From Streptomyces pactum (GTDB lineage Bacteria; Actinomycetota; Actinomycetes; Streptomycetales; Streptomycetaceae), in NCBI RefSeq assembly GCF_002005225.1, contig NZ_CP019724.1, positions 5,411,501 to 5,475,500 of the forward strand: a DNA stretch of 64,000 bases, given 5' to 3'. This document shows positions 47,819 to 57,311 of the stretch, in pieces. Position 1 is the first letter of the stretch, and each line of letters begins with the position of its first letter. The position numbers and the translations under genes were made by a program. The notes under the pieces were generated by a model, which was given only the letters and a program-made list of their open reading frames with translations, was not told the origin of the DNA and did no database searches.

Positions 47819-49714
47819 GTGAACGGAACCTCCGAAGGGCCGGCGCCCGCGGCAGACCTCGACCGGTCGGCCGTCACAGAGAGTGACAAGTATCTGGCTC
47901 CTCGTACGCCGTGTACGGGGCCCCCGACCTACCGTTCGGCGTTCGCGGCCGCCCCCCTCGCCATGGCCGTCGTCGACGCCGAGGGCATGGTGGTCAGCGC
48001 CAACGACACCCTGGGCACCCTGCTCGGCACCGACCCGGCCGAGCTGGCCGGCTGCGCGGCGGCCGACCTGGTCGACCTCGGCTCCGACGCCGGTACCTGG
48101 CACGCCTACCGCGAGGTGCTGCTGGGCCGGCGGACCCGGCTGCGCTGCACCCGGCGGCTGAAGGGGGCCGACGGGCACTCCCTGTGGGCGCAGGTGACGG
48201 TCGCGCCCCTGGCCGAGTCGGAGGACGTGCGGTCAGGCCTGCTGCTGTCGGTCGCCGACATCAGCGCCCGGCGCGAGCTCCAGGCCCGGCTGCGCCACCT
48301 CCAGATGCACGACCCGGTGACCCGGCTGCCCAACCGCGCGCTGTTCTTCGAGCGGCTGACGGCCGCGCTGGAGGCGGACTCGTACGAGCACGGCGGCACC
48401 GGCCGGATCGGCGTGTGCTACCTGGACCTGGACGGTTTCAAGGCCGTCAACGACACCCTCGGCCACCGCGTCGGCGACCGGCTGCTGGCCGCCGTGGCCG
48501 AACGCCTCACGCGCTGCGCGCAGGAGGCCGCCCACGCGCGGTCCGGCGGCGCCCCGCTGGTGGCCCGGCTGGGCGGTGACGAGTTCGCCCTCCTGGTGGA
48601 GGACTCCACGGGTACCGACCAGCTCGCCGACCTGGCCGAATCGGTCCTCACGGCCCTCCAGGCGCCCTTCGAGCTCTGCGAGCGCCGCCTCTCGGTCACC
48701 GCGTCGGTCGGCGTCGTCGAACGCCACACCGCCGGTACCACCCCCACCGCCCTGATGCAGGCCGCCGACACCACGCTGTACTGGGCCAAGGCCGACGGGC
48801 GCGCCCGCTGGACGCTCTTCGACCCCGAGCGCAACGCGAACCGCATGACCCGCCAGGCGCTCGCCGCCACGCTCCGGCCCGCCATCGAACGCGGCGAGTT
48901 CGCCCTGGAGTACCAGCCGCTGGTCGGCATGGAGGACGGCCGGGTGCGGGGCGTCGAGGCGCTCATCCGCTGGAATCATCCTCAGTTCGGCGTACTGGCG
49001 CCGAATCGGTTCATCGCACTGGCGGAGGAGGACGGTTCGATCGTTCCCCTCGGCCGCTGGATCCTGCGTACGGCCTGCCACCAGGCCCGTCGCTGGCAGC
49101 TCGCCCACCCGGACGATCCGCCGATCTTCGTCAGCGTCAACGTGGCGGTCCGCCAGGTCTGGGACTCCGACCTGGTGGCGGACGTGGCGGCGACCCTGGA
49201 GGAGACCGGTCTGGCCCCGCACCTGCTCCAGCTCGAGCTGACGGAGTCGGCCGTGATGGGCTCCGCGGGCCGCCCGCTCCAAGCCCTCAAGGCGCTCAGC
49301 GACATGGGCGTCCACATCGCCATCGACGACTTCGGCACGGGCTACTCGAACCTGGCCTACCTGAGCCGGCTGCCGGTCTCGGTCCTGAAGCTGGACGGCG
49401 CCTTCGTGCGGGGCTTCCAGTACGACGGGGTCGCCGGCGCCGGAGCCGGAGCGGACGCGGGTGCGACCGGGGCCAATCCGGCCGACGAGGTCATCGTCGA
49501 GGCGATGGTCCAGCTCGCCCACCGGCTGGGCCTGACCGTCACCGCCGAGTGCGTGGAGACGTCCGACCAGGCGACCCGTCTGCGCCGCATCGGCTGTGAC
49601 ACCGGTCAGGGCTGGCTGTACTCCCGACCGGTGGCACCGGACCGTATCTCCGCGCTGCTGGGCCCCGCGGGGCCCGGAGCGGCCGGGGTTCAGGCCGGCG
49701 TCGGCAACCCGTAG
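47819..49714 (+). CDS. cdgA: CdgA-type PAS-GGDEF-EAL c-di-GMP protein
   Basis: 631 residues. A PAS domain at about 45-150 (AFAAAPLAMAVVDAEGMVVSANDTLGTLLG) is followed by GGDEF at about 175-340 with an intact RLGGDEFALLVED. The EAL domain starts with YQPLVGMEDGRVRGVEALIRWNHP (E-A-L). It keeps the metal and catalytic residues in SVNVAVRQVWD, LELTESAVMG, IAIDDFGTGYSNLAYLSRLP and AECVETSDQA. Both activities look possible. The S. coelicolor orthologue is a diguanylate cyclase repressed by BldD; its excess blocks aerial growth. An Ala/Gly insertion sits in the EAL domain (VAGAGAGADAGATGAN). The GTG at 47819 has GGGAGCGA upstream; an earlier ATG at 47741 is possible. Confidence 0.93.
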   Translation: MNGTSEGPAPAADLDRSAVTESDKYLAPRTPCTGPPTYRSAFAAAPLAMAVVDAEGMVVSANDTLGTLLGTDPAELAGCAAADLVDLGSDAGTWHAYREVLLGRRTRLRCTRRLKGADGHSLWAQVTVAPLAESEDVRSGLLLSVADISARRELQARLRHLQMHDPVTRLPNRALFFERLTAALEADSYEHGGTGRIGVCYLDLDGFKAVNDTLGHRVGDRLLAAVAERLTRCAQEAAHARSGGAPLVARLGGDEFALLVEDSTGTDQLADLAESVLTALQAPFELCERRLSVTASVGVVERHTAGTTPTALMQAADTTLYWAKADGRARWTLFDPERNANRMTRQALAATLRPAIERGEFALEYQPLVGMEDGRVRGVEALIRWNHPQFGVLAPNRFIALAEEDGSIVPLGRWILRTACHQARRWQLAHPDDPPIFVSVNVAVRQVWDSDLVADVAATLEETGLAPHLLQLELTESAVMGSAGRPLQALKALSDMGVHIAIDDFGTGYSNLAYLSRLPVSVLKLDGAFVRGFQYDGVAGAGAGADAGATGANPADEVIVEAMVQLAHRLGLTVTAECVETSDQATRLRRIGCDTGQGWLYSRPVAPDRISALLGPAGPGAAGVQAGVGNP

Positions 49715-50790
49715 GCGTCGGCGATCAGCTCGTAGGAGCGCAGGCGTACGTCGCCGCCGTGGGCGTTGGCGGTGAGCATCAGCTCGTCGGCCCCGGTGCG
49801 CTTGTGGAGATCGTCCAGGCCGGACCGGACCTCGTCCGGGGTGCCGTGGATGACGTTGGAGTTCCAGGACGCCACGAACTCCTCCTCCATCGGGCTGAAG
49901 TCGTACGCCTCGGCCTCTTCCGGCGTCGGCACGAGCCCGGGGCGCCCGGTGCGCAGCCGGACCATGTTCAGCGCGGCGGCCAGCACCTGCCGGCGGGCCT
50001 CCTTCTCGTCGTCGGCCGCGAGCGCGGAGACGCCGATGAGGGCGTAGGGGGCGTCGAGGACGGCGGACGGCCGGAAGGACTCCCGGTACAGGTCCAGCGC
50101 CGGGACGGTGTTCTGCGCCGAGAAGTGGTGCGCGAAGGCGAACGGCAGCCCGAGGGTGCCGGCCAGCCGGGCGCTGAAACCGGAGGAGCCGAGCAGCCAC
50201 ACCGGCGGCCGGTGGGCCGACTGCACGCCGCCGGGCGAGGTCGCCTGCACGGGGCCGGGCACGGCGTGGATACGGCGGTACGGGTGCCCGTCGGGGAAGT
50301 CGTCGTCCAGGAACCGGATCAGCTCGGCGAGCTGCTGCGGGAAGTCGTCGGCGCCCTCGTTCAGGCGGTCGGTGCGGCGCAGGGCGGCGGCCGTGGCACC
50401 GTCCGTGCCGGGGGCGCGGCCGAGGCCGAGGTCGACGCGGCCGGGGGCCATGGCCTCCAGCGTCCCGAACTGCTCGGCGATCACCAGCGGGGCGTGGTTC
50501 GGCAGCATGACGCCGCCCGAGCCGAGCCGGATGCGGTCGGTGTGGGCGGCCAGGTGGGCGAGGATCACCGCGGGGGACGAGGAGGCGACGCCGGGCATGG
50601 AGTGGTGCTCGGCGACCCAGTACCGGTGGAAGCCGCGGTTCTCCGCGAGGCGTGCGATGTCCATGCTGGTGCGCAGGGCGTCGGTGGCGGTGCGGCCGGC
50701 GCCGACGGTCACCAGGTCCAGTACGGAGAGGGGGACGGGCGCGGTGCCGTGGGCCGTGCCCCGGATCTCCTCTGCGGCGTCTGCGGCCAT
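49690..50790 (-). CDS. LLM-class flavin-dependent oxidoreductase (YhbW-like)
   Basis: 366 residues. The luciferase-like TIM barrel shows PLSVLDLVTVGAGRTATDALRTSMDIARLAENRGFHRYWVAEHHSMPGVASSSPAVILAHLAAHTDRIRLGSGGVMLPNHAPLVIAEQFGTLEAMAPGRVDLGLGRAPGTDG, the YhbW/CmO-type subfamily that uses FMN or F420. The ATG at 50790 has GGAGGCACC upstream. It is convergent with cdgA with an overlap of 25 bp at the 3' ends. The substrate is unknown. Confidence 0.9.
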   Translation of the reverse strand: MAADAAEEIRGTAHGTAPVPLSVLDLVTVGAGRTATDALRTSMDIARLAENRGFHRYWVAEHHSMPGVASSSPAVILAHLAAHTDRIRLGSGGVMLPNHAPLVIAEQFGTLEAMAPGRVDLGLGRAPGTDGATAAALRRTDRLNEGADDFPQQLAELIRFLDDDFPDGHPYRRIHAVPGPVQATSPGGVQSAHRPPVWLLGSSGFSARLAGTLGLPFAFAHHFSAQNTVPALDLYRESFRPSAVLDAPYALIGVSALAADDEKEARRQVLAAALNMVRLRTGRPGLVPTPEEAEAYDFSPMEEEFVASWNSNVIHGTPDEVRSGLDDLHKRTGADELMLTANAHGGDVRLRSYELIADAYGLPTPA

Positions 50791-50860
50791 GGTGGGGTGC
50801 CTCCTGTGTCGTGACATTCGCTGCGGTTCGCTGCGCGGCGTAACAGGAGGGGGTCTCCGG

Positions 50861-51055
50861 TTATTCCCCGGTGGGGGTCTTCAGGGCGGTGAGGAAGGCG
50901 GTGAAGGCGGGGGTGGGGAAGGTGAGCGTGGCCCTGGCGGGGGCCTTGGAGTCGCGGACGGCTATGTGGGGGCCGCGGTGGGCGATTTCGACGCAGTCGT
51001 TGCCTTCGCCGCCGCCGGAGTAGGACGACTTCTGCCACTGCGTGGGGGTGATCAT
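50861..51055 (-). CDS. DUF397 domain protein (second cassette)
   Basis: 64 residues with the DUF397 core: W-Q-K-S-S-Y-S, G.GNDCVEIAH, I-A-V-R-D-S-K. It is followed by a short helix (TPAFTAFLTALK). It is last in the operon after the HTH gene. The ATG at 51055 is 8 bp after the HTH stop; an in-frame GTG at 51067 overlaps it. It is the partner of the DUF5753 regulator as in the first cassette. Confidence 0.85.
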   Translation of the reverse strand: MITPTQWQKSSYSGGGEGNDCVEIAHRGPHIAVRDSKAPARATLTFPTPAFTAFLTALKTPTGE

Positions 51056-51063
51056 CGTTTCCC

Positions 51064-51915
51064 TCACAGTTCCTTCGTCAGATCGTGAATGAGCTCGCGC
51101 GACCGCTCCGGGGAGAGCGATTCGTCCCTCACCCTACGAAAGAGCTTTCGGAAGTGACCCAGTTGGGCTTCGGAATCAAGGAAGACCGTGCCATGCGGTG
51201 CGTCGCGCACCACGGTGTCCAGGCGGGGCACGGCTCCGCCCACGTGCACCATGGCGCTGCCCGCTCCTGCGAAGTCGTCCAGTGTGAACGGAATCACGCG
51301 AACTGTGACGTGCTCGGCCTCGGACATCTCCAGGATGCGCGCGAGCTGCATCCGGGTCGCAGCACGTCCGGCCACCTTGATCCGGAGCGCCGCTTCGTGG
51401 ATCAACGTCTCGTAGGGAACTGGGTCAGGGCCCTCGACGATGACCTTCCGCTTCATCCTGTGGCGCACCCGGTGCTCCACCTCGCGGTCGGGGAACTCCG
51501 GGTTCATGTAGGTGAAGAGGGAGCGGGCGTAGTCCTCCGTCTGGAACAGCCCTGGCACGTGGGTGACCGCCACATCGCGGCGGAATGTCGCGTGATGGTC
51601 CAACTCGGCGAGGTCCTGATAGGCGGCGGGCAGCACGCCGCGATAGTCGTCCCACCAGCCCCTGACCCGGACCGTCGCCATGGCTGCCAGTGCATCGATC
51701 AAGTCGCCGTCGGAACAGGCGTAGTTGGCTGCGAGGCGGCGTAGCCGCTCCTCGCTCACTCCGGCGATTCCGGACTCGATCTGACTGATCTGGACGGAGT
51801 TCACGCCGAGAAGGGCTGCCGCCTCGGTCGCCTTGAGCCCTGCGGCTTCGCGCATCTTTCTCAGTTCAGCCCCCAGGCGCCCCTGACGTGCTGTGGGTGT
51901 GCGTCTCGGCGGCAC
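51064..51915 (-). CDS. XRE-family HTH regulator with DUF5753 domain (second WhiJ-like)
   Basis: 283 residues. XRE HTH at about 10-65 (LGAELRKMREAAGLKATEAAALLGVNSVQISQIESGIAGVS), then DUF5753 with HVPGLFQTEDYARSLF, RHRMKRKVIVEG, YETLIHEAALRIKVAG and VTVRVIPFTLDDFAGAGSAM. I chose the GTG at 51915 because GAGGAGGAAG lies directly upstream; a TTG six codons earlier is open. It is divergent from the second HATPase gene. Together with the DUF397 and ATPase genes it repeats the cassette at 1.0-2.9 kb. Confidence 0.9.
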   Translation of the reverse strand: MPPRRTPTARQGRLGAELRKMREAAGLKATEAAALLGVNSVQISQIESGIAGVSEERLRRLAANYACSDGDLIDALAAMATVRVRGWWDDYRGVLPAAYQDLAELDHHATFRRDVAVTHVPGLFQTEDYARSLFTYMNPEFPDREVEHRVRHRMKRKVIVEGPDPVPYETLIHEAALRIKVAGRAATRMQLARILEMSEAEHVTVRVIPFTLDDFAGAGSAMVHVGGAVPRLDTVVRDAPHGTVFLDSEAQLGHFRKLFRRVRDESLSPERSRELIHDLTKEL

Positions 51916-51989
51916 GACTTCCTCCTCGCTCAACGGGCGCCCTGGGGCGGCTCGTTCGGGGCAAGGTTACGCGACTCGCTTGCTTGGTA

Positions 51990-51999
51990 ATAAATTTAT
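51990..51999. promoter_or_regulatory. A/T-rich palindrome between second HTH and ATPase genes
   Basis: ATAAATTTAT is a perfect 10-bp palindrome in an unusually A/T-rich island (GGTAATAAATTTATG). It is 75 bp upstream of the HTH GTG and 136 bp upstream of the ATPase ATG. It is a candidate -10/operator region. Confidence 0.4.
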
Positions 52000-52134
52000 G
52001 CCCTACCGTCGGTGACGCGACGCACACCGTGTGGAGTTGCGGGGTGCTGGAAGCGCACCGCTCCGTCCTGCCAGGGCGGCTGCGGCAATGCCACCGCATC
52101 CCATTTCCCCTCCCCATCTCCGGCAGGAGCCCTC

Positions 52135-52569
52135 ATGCCCGAAAACGATCCGTGGGAGTACTCCCTCTACATCCCGAACGACCCCCGTGCCGTCACCGTC
52201 TGTCGGCGTACGCTCCGGCTGATTCTGACCATGCACGGGCTGATCCGGCTGGTCGACCTCGCGGAGCTGCTGGCGACGGAGCTGGTCTCCAACGCCGTGC
52301 GGCATACCGAAGGGCCGGCCGCGCTCCGGGTGCGCTGGTCCGGGACGGGGGTCCTCCGGCTCGGGGCCTGGGACGCGGACCCGTCGCCGCCCGAGCCGCC
52401 GCAGCCGTTCGACCGGGCCGTGGAACGGGAGGACGGGCGGGGGCTGGCGATGGTGCGGGCCTGCGCCGATGTGTGGGGGTGGCAGCCGCTGGCGAGGGAG
52501 GGTAACCGGGGCAAGTACGTGTGGTGCGAACTGGGTACCGCCCCGGCATCCGCGACCCGGACGGCGTGA
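52135..52569 (+). CDS. RsbW-like HATPase protein (second cassette)
   Basis: 144 residues. GHKL landmarks: ELLATELVSNAVRHTEGP (N box), DADPSPPEPP (D box region) and EDGRGLAMVRACADVWGW (G box). It is a compact single domain, shorter than the paralogue at 2267 which has a C-terminal extension. The ATG at 52135 has AGGAG upstream. It is divergent from the HTH gene. Confidence 0.88.
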   Translation: MPENDPWEYSLYIPNDPRAVTVCRRTLRLILTMHGLIRLVDLAELLATELVSNAVRHTEGPAALRVRWSGTGVLRLGAWDADPSPPEPPQPFDRAVEREDGRGLAMVRACADVWGWQPLAREGNRGKYVWCELGTAPASATRTA

Positions 52570-52580
52570 GGCGGTGCCGG

Positions 52581-52946
52581 TCAGTCGACGGGGGAGACCC
52601 GGATGAGGTTGCCGTCCGGGTCCGCGACGACGAAGGTGCGGCCGAAGACCTCGTCGTGGGGCGGTTCGACCACGGTGACGCCCTTGGCGGTCCACGCGGC
52701 GTGGATGTCGTCGATGGCCGCCGAGGGCCCCGGGACCATCAGGCCGACCTCCGAGGTGCGCGGCGTCCCCGGTGCCACCTGGTCCGACCGGCCGCTCCAG
52801 AGCGCGAACAGCACTCCGGGGGCGACCTCGAACGGTACGTAGCGCGGGGTGGTCACGACCGGCTCGATGTCGAACAGATCGGCGTAGAACGCGGTCGCGC
52901 GCTCGACGTCGTCGACGTAGACGAGGAAGAGGTTGGGTGCGGACAT
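52581..52946 (-). CDS. VOC family (glyoxalase-like) protein
   Basis: 121 residues with two betaalphabetabetabeta repeats: NLFLVYVDDVERATAFYADLFDIEPV at the start and VFGRTFVVADPDGNLIRVSPVD at the end, the usual VOC ending. This family includes glyoxalases, dioxygenases and antibiotic-resistance proteins; only the fold can be named. The ATG at 52946 has AAGGAGC upstream. It is divergent from the WYL regulator, which probably controls it. Confidence 0.88.
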   Translation of the reverse strand: MSAPNLFLVYVDDVERATAFYADLFDIEPVVTTPRYVPFEVAPGVLFALWSGRSDQVAPGTPRTSEVGLMVPGPSAAIDDIHAAWTAKGVTVVEPPHDEVFGRTFVVADPDGNLIRVSPVD

Positions 52947-53048
52947 GGGTGTCGGGCTCCTTCCGGGCGGGCCGGTTCCGGCCGTCGGTGTCAGCCTCGC
53001 CTGAGAACATGACACGGTCTGTCGTGTTCAGGTGAGGAAGCCCCACGC

Positions 53049-54041
53049 ATGAGTCGACCGCAACGTCTGATCGAGCTCCTCGCGGCGCTGCAGGCGCGTC
53101 GGCGGACCACCGCCGAGGCGCTGGCCGGCGAGCTGGGGGTGTCGGCCAGAACGGTGCTGCGTGACGTGCGGGCGCTGGTCGACGCGGGCATCCCCGTCTT
53201 CACCGAGCGGGGCAAGTACGGCGGTATCAGCCTGCTGCCCGGCGACCAGGTCGACCTGTCGAAGCTGACGACGGGGGAGGCGGACCTCCTGCGGGCGGTC
53301 GGGCTGGATCTCGACCGGGCCCGGCGGCTCGGCGGCGAGGCGGAGGCCCGGTCGGCGCTGCGCAAGCTCACGTCGCGCCGGTCCGCGCCGCCCGCGCGGG
53401 ACGGCCTGCCGCTGGCCCTGACGGACGTGCTCGCGATCGACAACCGGCCCTGGTTCGAGGACGCCGAGCCCCTGCCCGACGTCGCGGGCCTGGTCCGGGA
53501 CCTGCGCACGGCCAGGCGGCTGCGCATCGGCTACCGGCGGAGCGGTACGGCGGCCGTCCGGGACAGCGTGGTCGACCCGTACGGGCTCGCGCAGCGGGGC
53601 GGGCGCTGGTATCTCGTGGCCGACCGTGACCGGAAGCCGCGCATGTTCGCTCTCTCCCGCCTCCGGTACTGGACCCTGCTCGACGCCGAGCGGCGGCTCC
53701 GGCCCGGTGCCGACCTCGCCGGCACGGTGCGGGAGTTGAGCGAGGCGCTGGAGAACCGGCGGCACGTCCTCGTCACCGCCCGCCTCGACGCGTACTGCCT
53801 GGACATGGCGCGCCGGGTCCTGGGTGCCCGGTTCAGGACGGCGAGCGATCCGGGGGAGGACGGGCGGGTCGAGATCACCGTGGCGTACGACCAACTGGAC
53901 GGTGTGCGGCAGCTCCTGCAGTTCAGCGACCACATCGAAGTCGTCGCGCCCGAGCCGGCCCGCGAGCTGGTCCACCGGCTCGCGACCCGGATCGCCCGCA
54001 CGCACACCCACCGGCCCCCCGGGCACCCCCTCACCACGTGA
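53049..54041 (+). CDS. WYL-domain HTH regulator (YafY/DeoR-like)
   Basis: 330 residues. A DeoR-type winged HTH is at the N-terminus (RPQRLIELLAALQARRRTTAEALAGELGVSARTVLRDVRALVDAGIPVFTERGKYGGISLL). The WYL region follows with VDPYGLAQRGGRWYLVADRDRKPRMFALSRLRYWTLL, where the WYL triad reads W-Y-L, then a C-terminal WCX-like extension. WYL domains sense small ligands or nucleic acids. It is divergent from the VOC gene, the usual target arrangement for this family. The 280 bp between its stop and the helicase gene hold nothing I can name. Confidence 0.92.
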   Translation: MSRPQRLIELLAALQARRRTTAEALAGELGVSARTVLRDVRALVDAGIPVFTERGKYGGISLLPGDQVDLSKLTTGEADLLRAVGLDLDRARRLGGEAEARSALRKLTSRRSAPPARDGLPLALTDVLAIDNRPWFEDAEPLPDVAGLVRDLRTARRLRIGYRRSGTAAVRDSVVDPYGLAQRGGRWYLVADRDRKPRMFALSRLRYWTLLDAERRLRPGADLAGTVRELSEALENRRHVLVTARLDAYCLDMARRVLGARFRTASDPGEDGRVEITVAYDQLDGVRQLLQFSDHIEVVAPEPARELVHRLATRIARTHTHRPPGHPLTT

Positions 54042-54321
54042 ACACCTTCCACGAAACTGTTCACCACCCCCTCAAATGAGCCCCCCAATGACAAAGCGGC
54101 CGGAAGTGTCCTCGCCGTGGCAGCCGCACCGGCTCCCCACGCGACTCACCCGGCTCCCTCGCTCCGCGACCGGTCCGCGACCGGTCCCTTATCGACGATC
54201 CCCGCCACAGCGTCCGGCCGCTTCGCAGCCCTGGCCCGAGCCATGTCTTCCCTGCGCGGCACGTGTTCGGCGTTGGAATCTCAGCCCCGAGGGAAACGAC
54301 GGACCGGCGCCACGGGGATGT

Positions 54322-55698
54322 TCACGGCCGCCACCCCACCCGGTGCTCCGCCAGGTGCGCCAGCACCGCGTGATTCGCCTCCCAGCCGTCCGGGAACTTC
54401 ACCAGCGTGCCGAGCTGCACCGGCTCCGTGGACGGATAGTCGTCCAGCAGCTCGCCCACTCCCTCCCGGCAGACCACGACGCACGCGTGCCGGTGCCGGG
54501 AGGCCAGCACGCACAGGCGGCCGGTCTCCAGGTGGAAGGCGGTGGCGTCGGGGCGGCCGGAGAGCGGGTGCAGGACGACGGTGACGTCGTACTCGCGGCC
54601 CTGGAGGCGGTTCGCCGTGTCCACGGTCACGTCGCTCACGCCGAGGTCGGCCAGCGCGGCCCGTACCGCCGCCGCCTGGTCCCGGTGCGCCGTGCCGACG
54701 GCGATGCGGGCGGACGTCAGGGGGGCGGGGCCGGGCGAGCGCTCGGACGTCGTCGCGCCCTCCCGGTCCAGGAGCCGCCGGACCACCGCCGCCACCGCCC
54801 GCACCGCCTCCGGGTCGGTGCGGGGCGTGTGCCGTGCGGGCAGCTCCAGCAGGCCCCAGCCGGAGCGGGCGGCCTCGTCGATCACCCGGTCGGGGCCCGA
54901 GCCGTCCGACGCCACCGCGAAGGACAGGCCCCGGTCGCCGTGGCCGGTGCCGCTGCGGAACGGCGTGTACGGGTAGAACGCGTCGGAGACCAGCCGCGCC
55001 GCCGACGCCGGCAGCCGCCACGACACCGGCAGCCGGTGCTGGGGCAGGCCCGGGTTGTGGGCGAGGAGCGTCGTCACGGCGGAGGCGGAGGGGTCGTACG
55101 ACAGGCCCGCCCACTGCTCGCTGCCCACCGTCGCGAACGGGTCCAACTGCCCCGGGTCGCCCACGAACAGCGCCCGCTCGAAGAGCCCGGCGACCGCCAG
55201 CAGCGAGTCGGAGCGCATCTGGTACGCCTCGTCGACGATCGCGTGCCGCCACGGCTCGTCCACCGGGACGTGCGCCCACTTCGCGGCGGTCGACAGGACG
55301 ACGGCCTGCCCGGCGAGATCGGCGGCCTTCGCCGACTTGCGTACGCTCGCCAGGTCGTCGAGCGCCTTGTCGTACGGGTCGGCGTCGCTGCTGTGCAGGC
55401 GGCCCACCGGCAGGTCGGGGTTCTTCTCCGCCAGCCGCAGGACCAGGTCGTCGACCTGGGCGTTGGTCTGCGCCACGACCATCAGGGGACGGCCGGCCTC
55501 GGCCAGTTCCAGTGCCGCCCGCACCACGAGGGTGGACTTGCCGGCGCCCGGCGGGGAGTCGACGACGACACCGCGCTCGGTGCCGTGCAGGGTGTCGTGG
55601 AGGATCGCTGCGGTGGCGCGGGCGGCCTCCGCGCCCGGGTCGAAGCCCGCCGGGGCGGCGGTGGGGTCGACGGGGGCCGTGGGGGCCTCGGCGGTCAC
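54322..55698 (-). CDS. SF1 (Upf1/Dna2-like) helicase-type ATPase
   Basis: 458 residues. Walker A is DSPPGAGKSTL, Walker B is AIVDEAYQM, motif III is FVGDPGQLDPF, then VSWRLPASAARLVSDAFYP (motif IV region with Arg), DTANRLQGREYDVTVVLHPLSG (motif V) and RLCVLASRHRHACVVV (motif VI). The order is that of SF1B helicases such as Upf1 and Dna2. The GTG start overlaps the upstream stop (GTGA). It is third in an operon after the Cas4/RecB-like nuclease gene and a large unknown protein. It may work with the nuclease on DNA ends. Confidence 0.85.
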   Translation of the reverse strand: MTAEAPTAPVDPTAAPAGFDPGAEAARATAAILHDTLHGTERGVVVDSPPGAGKSTLVVRAALELAEAGRPLMVVAQTNAQVDDLVLRLAEKNPDLPVGRLHSSDADPYDKALDDLASVRKSAKAADLAGQAVVLSTAAKWAHVPVDEPWRHAIVDEAYQMRSDSLLAVAGLFERALFVGDPGQLDPFATVGSEQWAGLSYDPSASAVTTLLAHNPGLPQHRLPVSWRLPASAARLVSDAFYPYTPFRSGTGHGDRGLSFAVASDGSGPDRVIDEAARSGWGLLELPARHTPRTDPEAVRAVAAVVRRLLDREGATTSERSPGPAPLTSARIAVGTAHRDQAAAVRAALADLGVSDVTVDTANRLQGREYDVTVVLHPLSGRPDATAFHLETGRLCVLASRHRHACVVVCREGVGELLDDYPSTEPVQLGTLVKFPDGWEANHAVLAHLAEHRVGWRP

Positions 55699-57311
55699 AG
55701 GACGTCCTCCTCCGTCTGGGCGTCGGCCGCCTCCGGTACGGCGGCCGTCTCGCCGGGCGGTCCGCCGTGCGTCCACGGGGTCCGGTCCGGGTCGGGCAGC
55801 TTCGCGCCGCCCCGCTGCTCGTGTTCGAAGAGGGTGAAGCACACCAGGTCGCCCTTCTCGGGCACCGATCCGGCCTCGGGCTCCTTGCCCCGGCCCATCT
55901 TGTCGACGATCCGCAGGACCAGCCCGCCCTCGTGCCCGTCCTCGTCGGCCGGTCCGACGTACTGCGCCGCCTGCGGCTTGCCGCCCAGCGACCGGTAGAC
56001 CTTCACGTGCTCGCCCAGATGCGGCCGGTCGTCCGTGCGGACCGTGACCAGCGGGCGCGGACTGGGCCGCTTGCTCTCGCTGTACGCCATGACCACGTCG
56101 GTGACCTCTCCGGCGAACGCCTCGCCGGACAGCCGCCGCCCGGCCATCACCAGCGGATCGTCCAGCGCCTCCTGGGCGTCCAGCCGGGCCTGCTCGCGCT
56201 CGCGCGTGGCGAGCTTGTTCGCCGCCGTCACCGCGTCGTCGCGGCGCGGCTGCGGGGGCTCACCGGACAGGACGCGGTCGCGGTGGGACGTGAACGACCA
56301 GCGGTCGCGGGTCCACCGCTCCTCGACGTGCGCCCCGGCCGGCAGCTCCCGCAGCAGGTCCAGGCCCCGCCACACGGCGTCCCAGGTGGGTCGCGTACGG
56401 CTCTCGACCAGGGCGCGGATCTCCCGCTCGGCCGCGGTGAGCGCGCCGAGCCGCTCGTCGGCCTCCAGACCGTCCTCGGCGGCGGCGAGCGCGGTGCGGG
56501 CACGGTCGTAGCGCTCGATGGCGGGGCCGAGCAGTTTGTTGTCGAAGGCCGGGTCGGTCGCCGGCCCCGCGGGCGGGCACAGCAGTTGGCCGTCGGCGTC
56601 GCGCGCGAGTTCGGCACGCCGCGCGGCCTCGGCGCCGGTCGTCGCCTCGCCGTCGGCCCGCGGGGCGATCCAGGCCAGCAGCGCCCCCAGGTGCTGGTCC
56701 TCCAGCGTGGACTGGCCGGTCGCCCAGTGCCGGCCCAGCAGGTCGGTCATGGCGAGGAGGAGGGAGGAACCCGGGACTCGGGCCCGCTCGCCGTAGTGGG
56801 TCAGCCACCGGCCGAGCAGCGGCACCCTCGGCGGCGCGGGGTGCGGTGCCTGCGGGTCCTGCTCCGCCGTACGCCGGAAACGCATCGACCTGCCCAGCAG
56901 CCGTACGAAGTCGACGCCGGCCCGGCTCGGCACGATCAGTTGCGCGGCGTCCGCGCACAGGTCGACCTCGACCTTGACCCGCTTGCCCGTCTCCGGGGCG
57001 GTCTCGGTGCGCTCGGCGGCCTCCACGCTGTCGGCGTACGCCTCGACGTGCGGCAGCACGATGCCGGCCAGCTCGGCCAGGAACGCGAAGCGCAGATCGC
57101 GGTCGCGGGGCTGCGGGACGACCAGCAGGTGCGGTGCGTCCCGGTCGGTGCCGACCAGGGCGCCCAGCGGGGCACCGGCCTCGCCCGCGGTGATCAGCGG
57201 CACGAAGACCAGCGGACGGTCGGACAGGTGCCGGTGCCGGACCGTGGCGGCGGGCTGGGCGTGGCCGGTGCGCACCGCCTCCAGCCGGGCGAGCGTCGTG
57301 ATCAGTGACAC
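55695..57311 (-). CDS. Large conserved protein of unknown function in the nuclease/helicase operon
   Basis: 538 residues, soluble, Arg/Asp-rich. The N-terminal part resembles an alpha/beta domain (DRPLVFVPLITAGEAGAPLGALVGTDRDAPHLLVVPQPRDRDLRFAFLAELAGIVLPHVEAYADSVE). A central helical, coil-rich section (AAEDGLEADERLGALTAAEREIRALVESRTRP) and a C-terminal OB-like part (GEVTDVVMAYSESKRPSPRPLVTVRTDDRPHLGEHVKVYRSLGGK...GGLVLRIVDKMG) follow. I recognise no family. The GTG at 57311 overlaps the upstream stop by 10 bp and its own stop overlaps the helicase start, so it is tightly coupled and probably a complex partner, perhaps bridging nuclease and helicase. Confidence 0.8.
   Translation of the reverse strand: MSLITTLARLEAVRTGHAQPAATVRHRHLSDRPLVFVPLITAGEAGAPLGALVGTDRDAPHLLVVPQPRDRDLRFAFLAELAGIVLPHVEAYADSVEAAERTETAPETGKRVKVEVDLCADAAQLIVPSRAGVDFVRLLGRSMRFRRTAEQDPQAPHPAPPRVPLLGRWLTHYGERARVPGSSLLLAMTDLLGRHWATGQSTLEDQHLGALLAWIAPRADGEATTGAEAARRAELARDADGQLLCPPAGPATDPAFDNKLLGPAIERYDRARTALAAAEDGLEADERLGALTAAEREIRALVESRTRPTWDAVWRGLDLLRELPAGAHVEERWTRDRWSFTSHRDRVLSGEPPQPRRDDAVTAANKLATREREQARLDAQEALDDPLVMAGRRLSGEAFAGEVTDVVMAYSESKRPSPRPLVTVRTDDRPHLGEHVKVYRSLGGKPQAAQYVGPADEDGHEGGLVLRIVDKMGRGKEPEAGSVPEKGDLVCFTLFEHEQRGGAKLPDPDRTPWTHGGPPGETAAVPEAADAQTEEDVL

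Noticed and set aside
54042..54321. Hidden small gene between the WYL regulator and helicase genes
   Set aside because: Short frames there lack ribosome sites and the codon pattern is weak; the stretch is between convergent gene ends.
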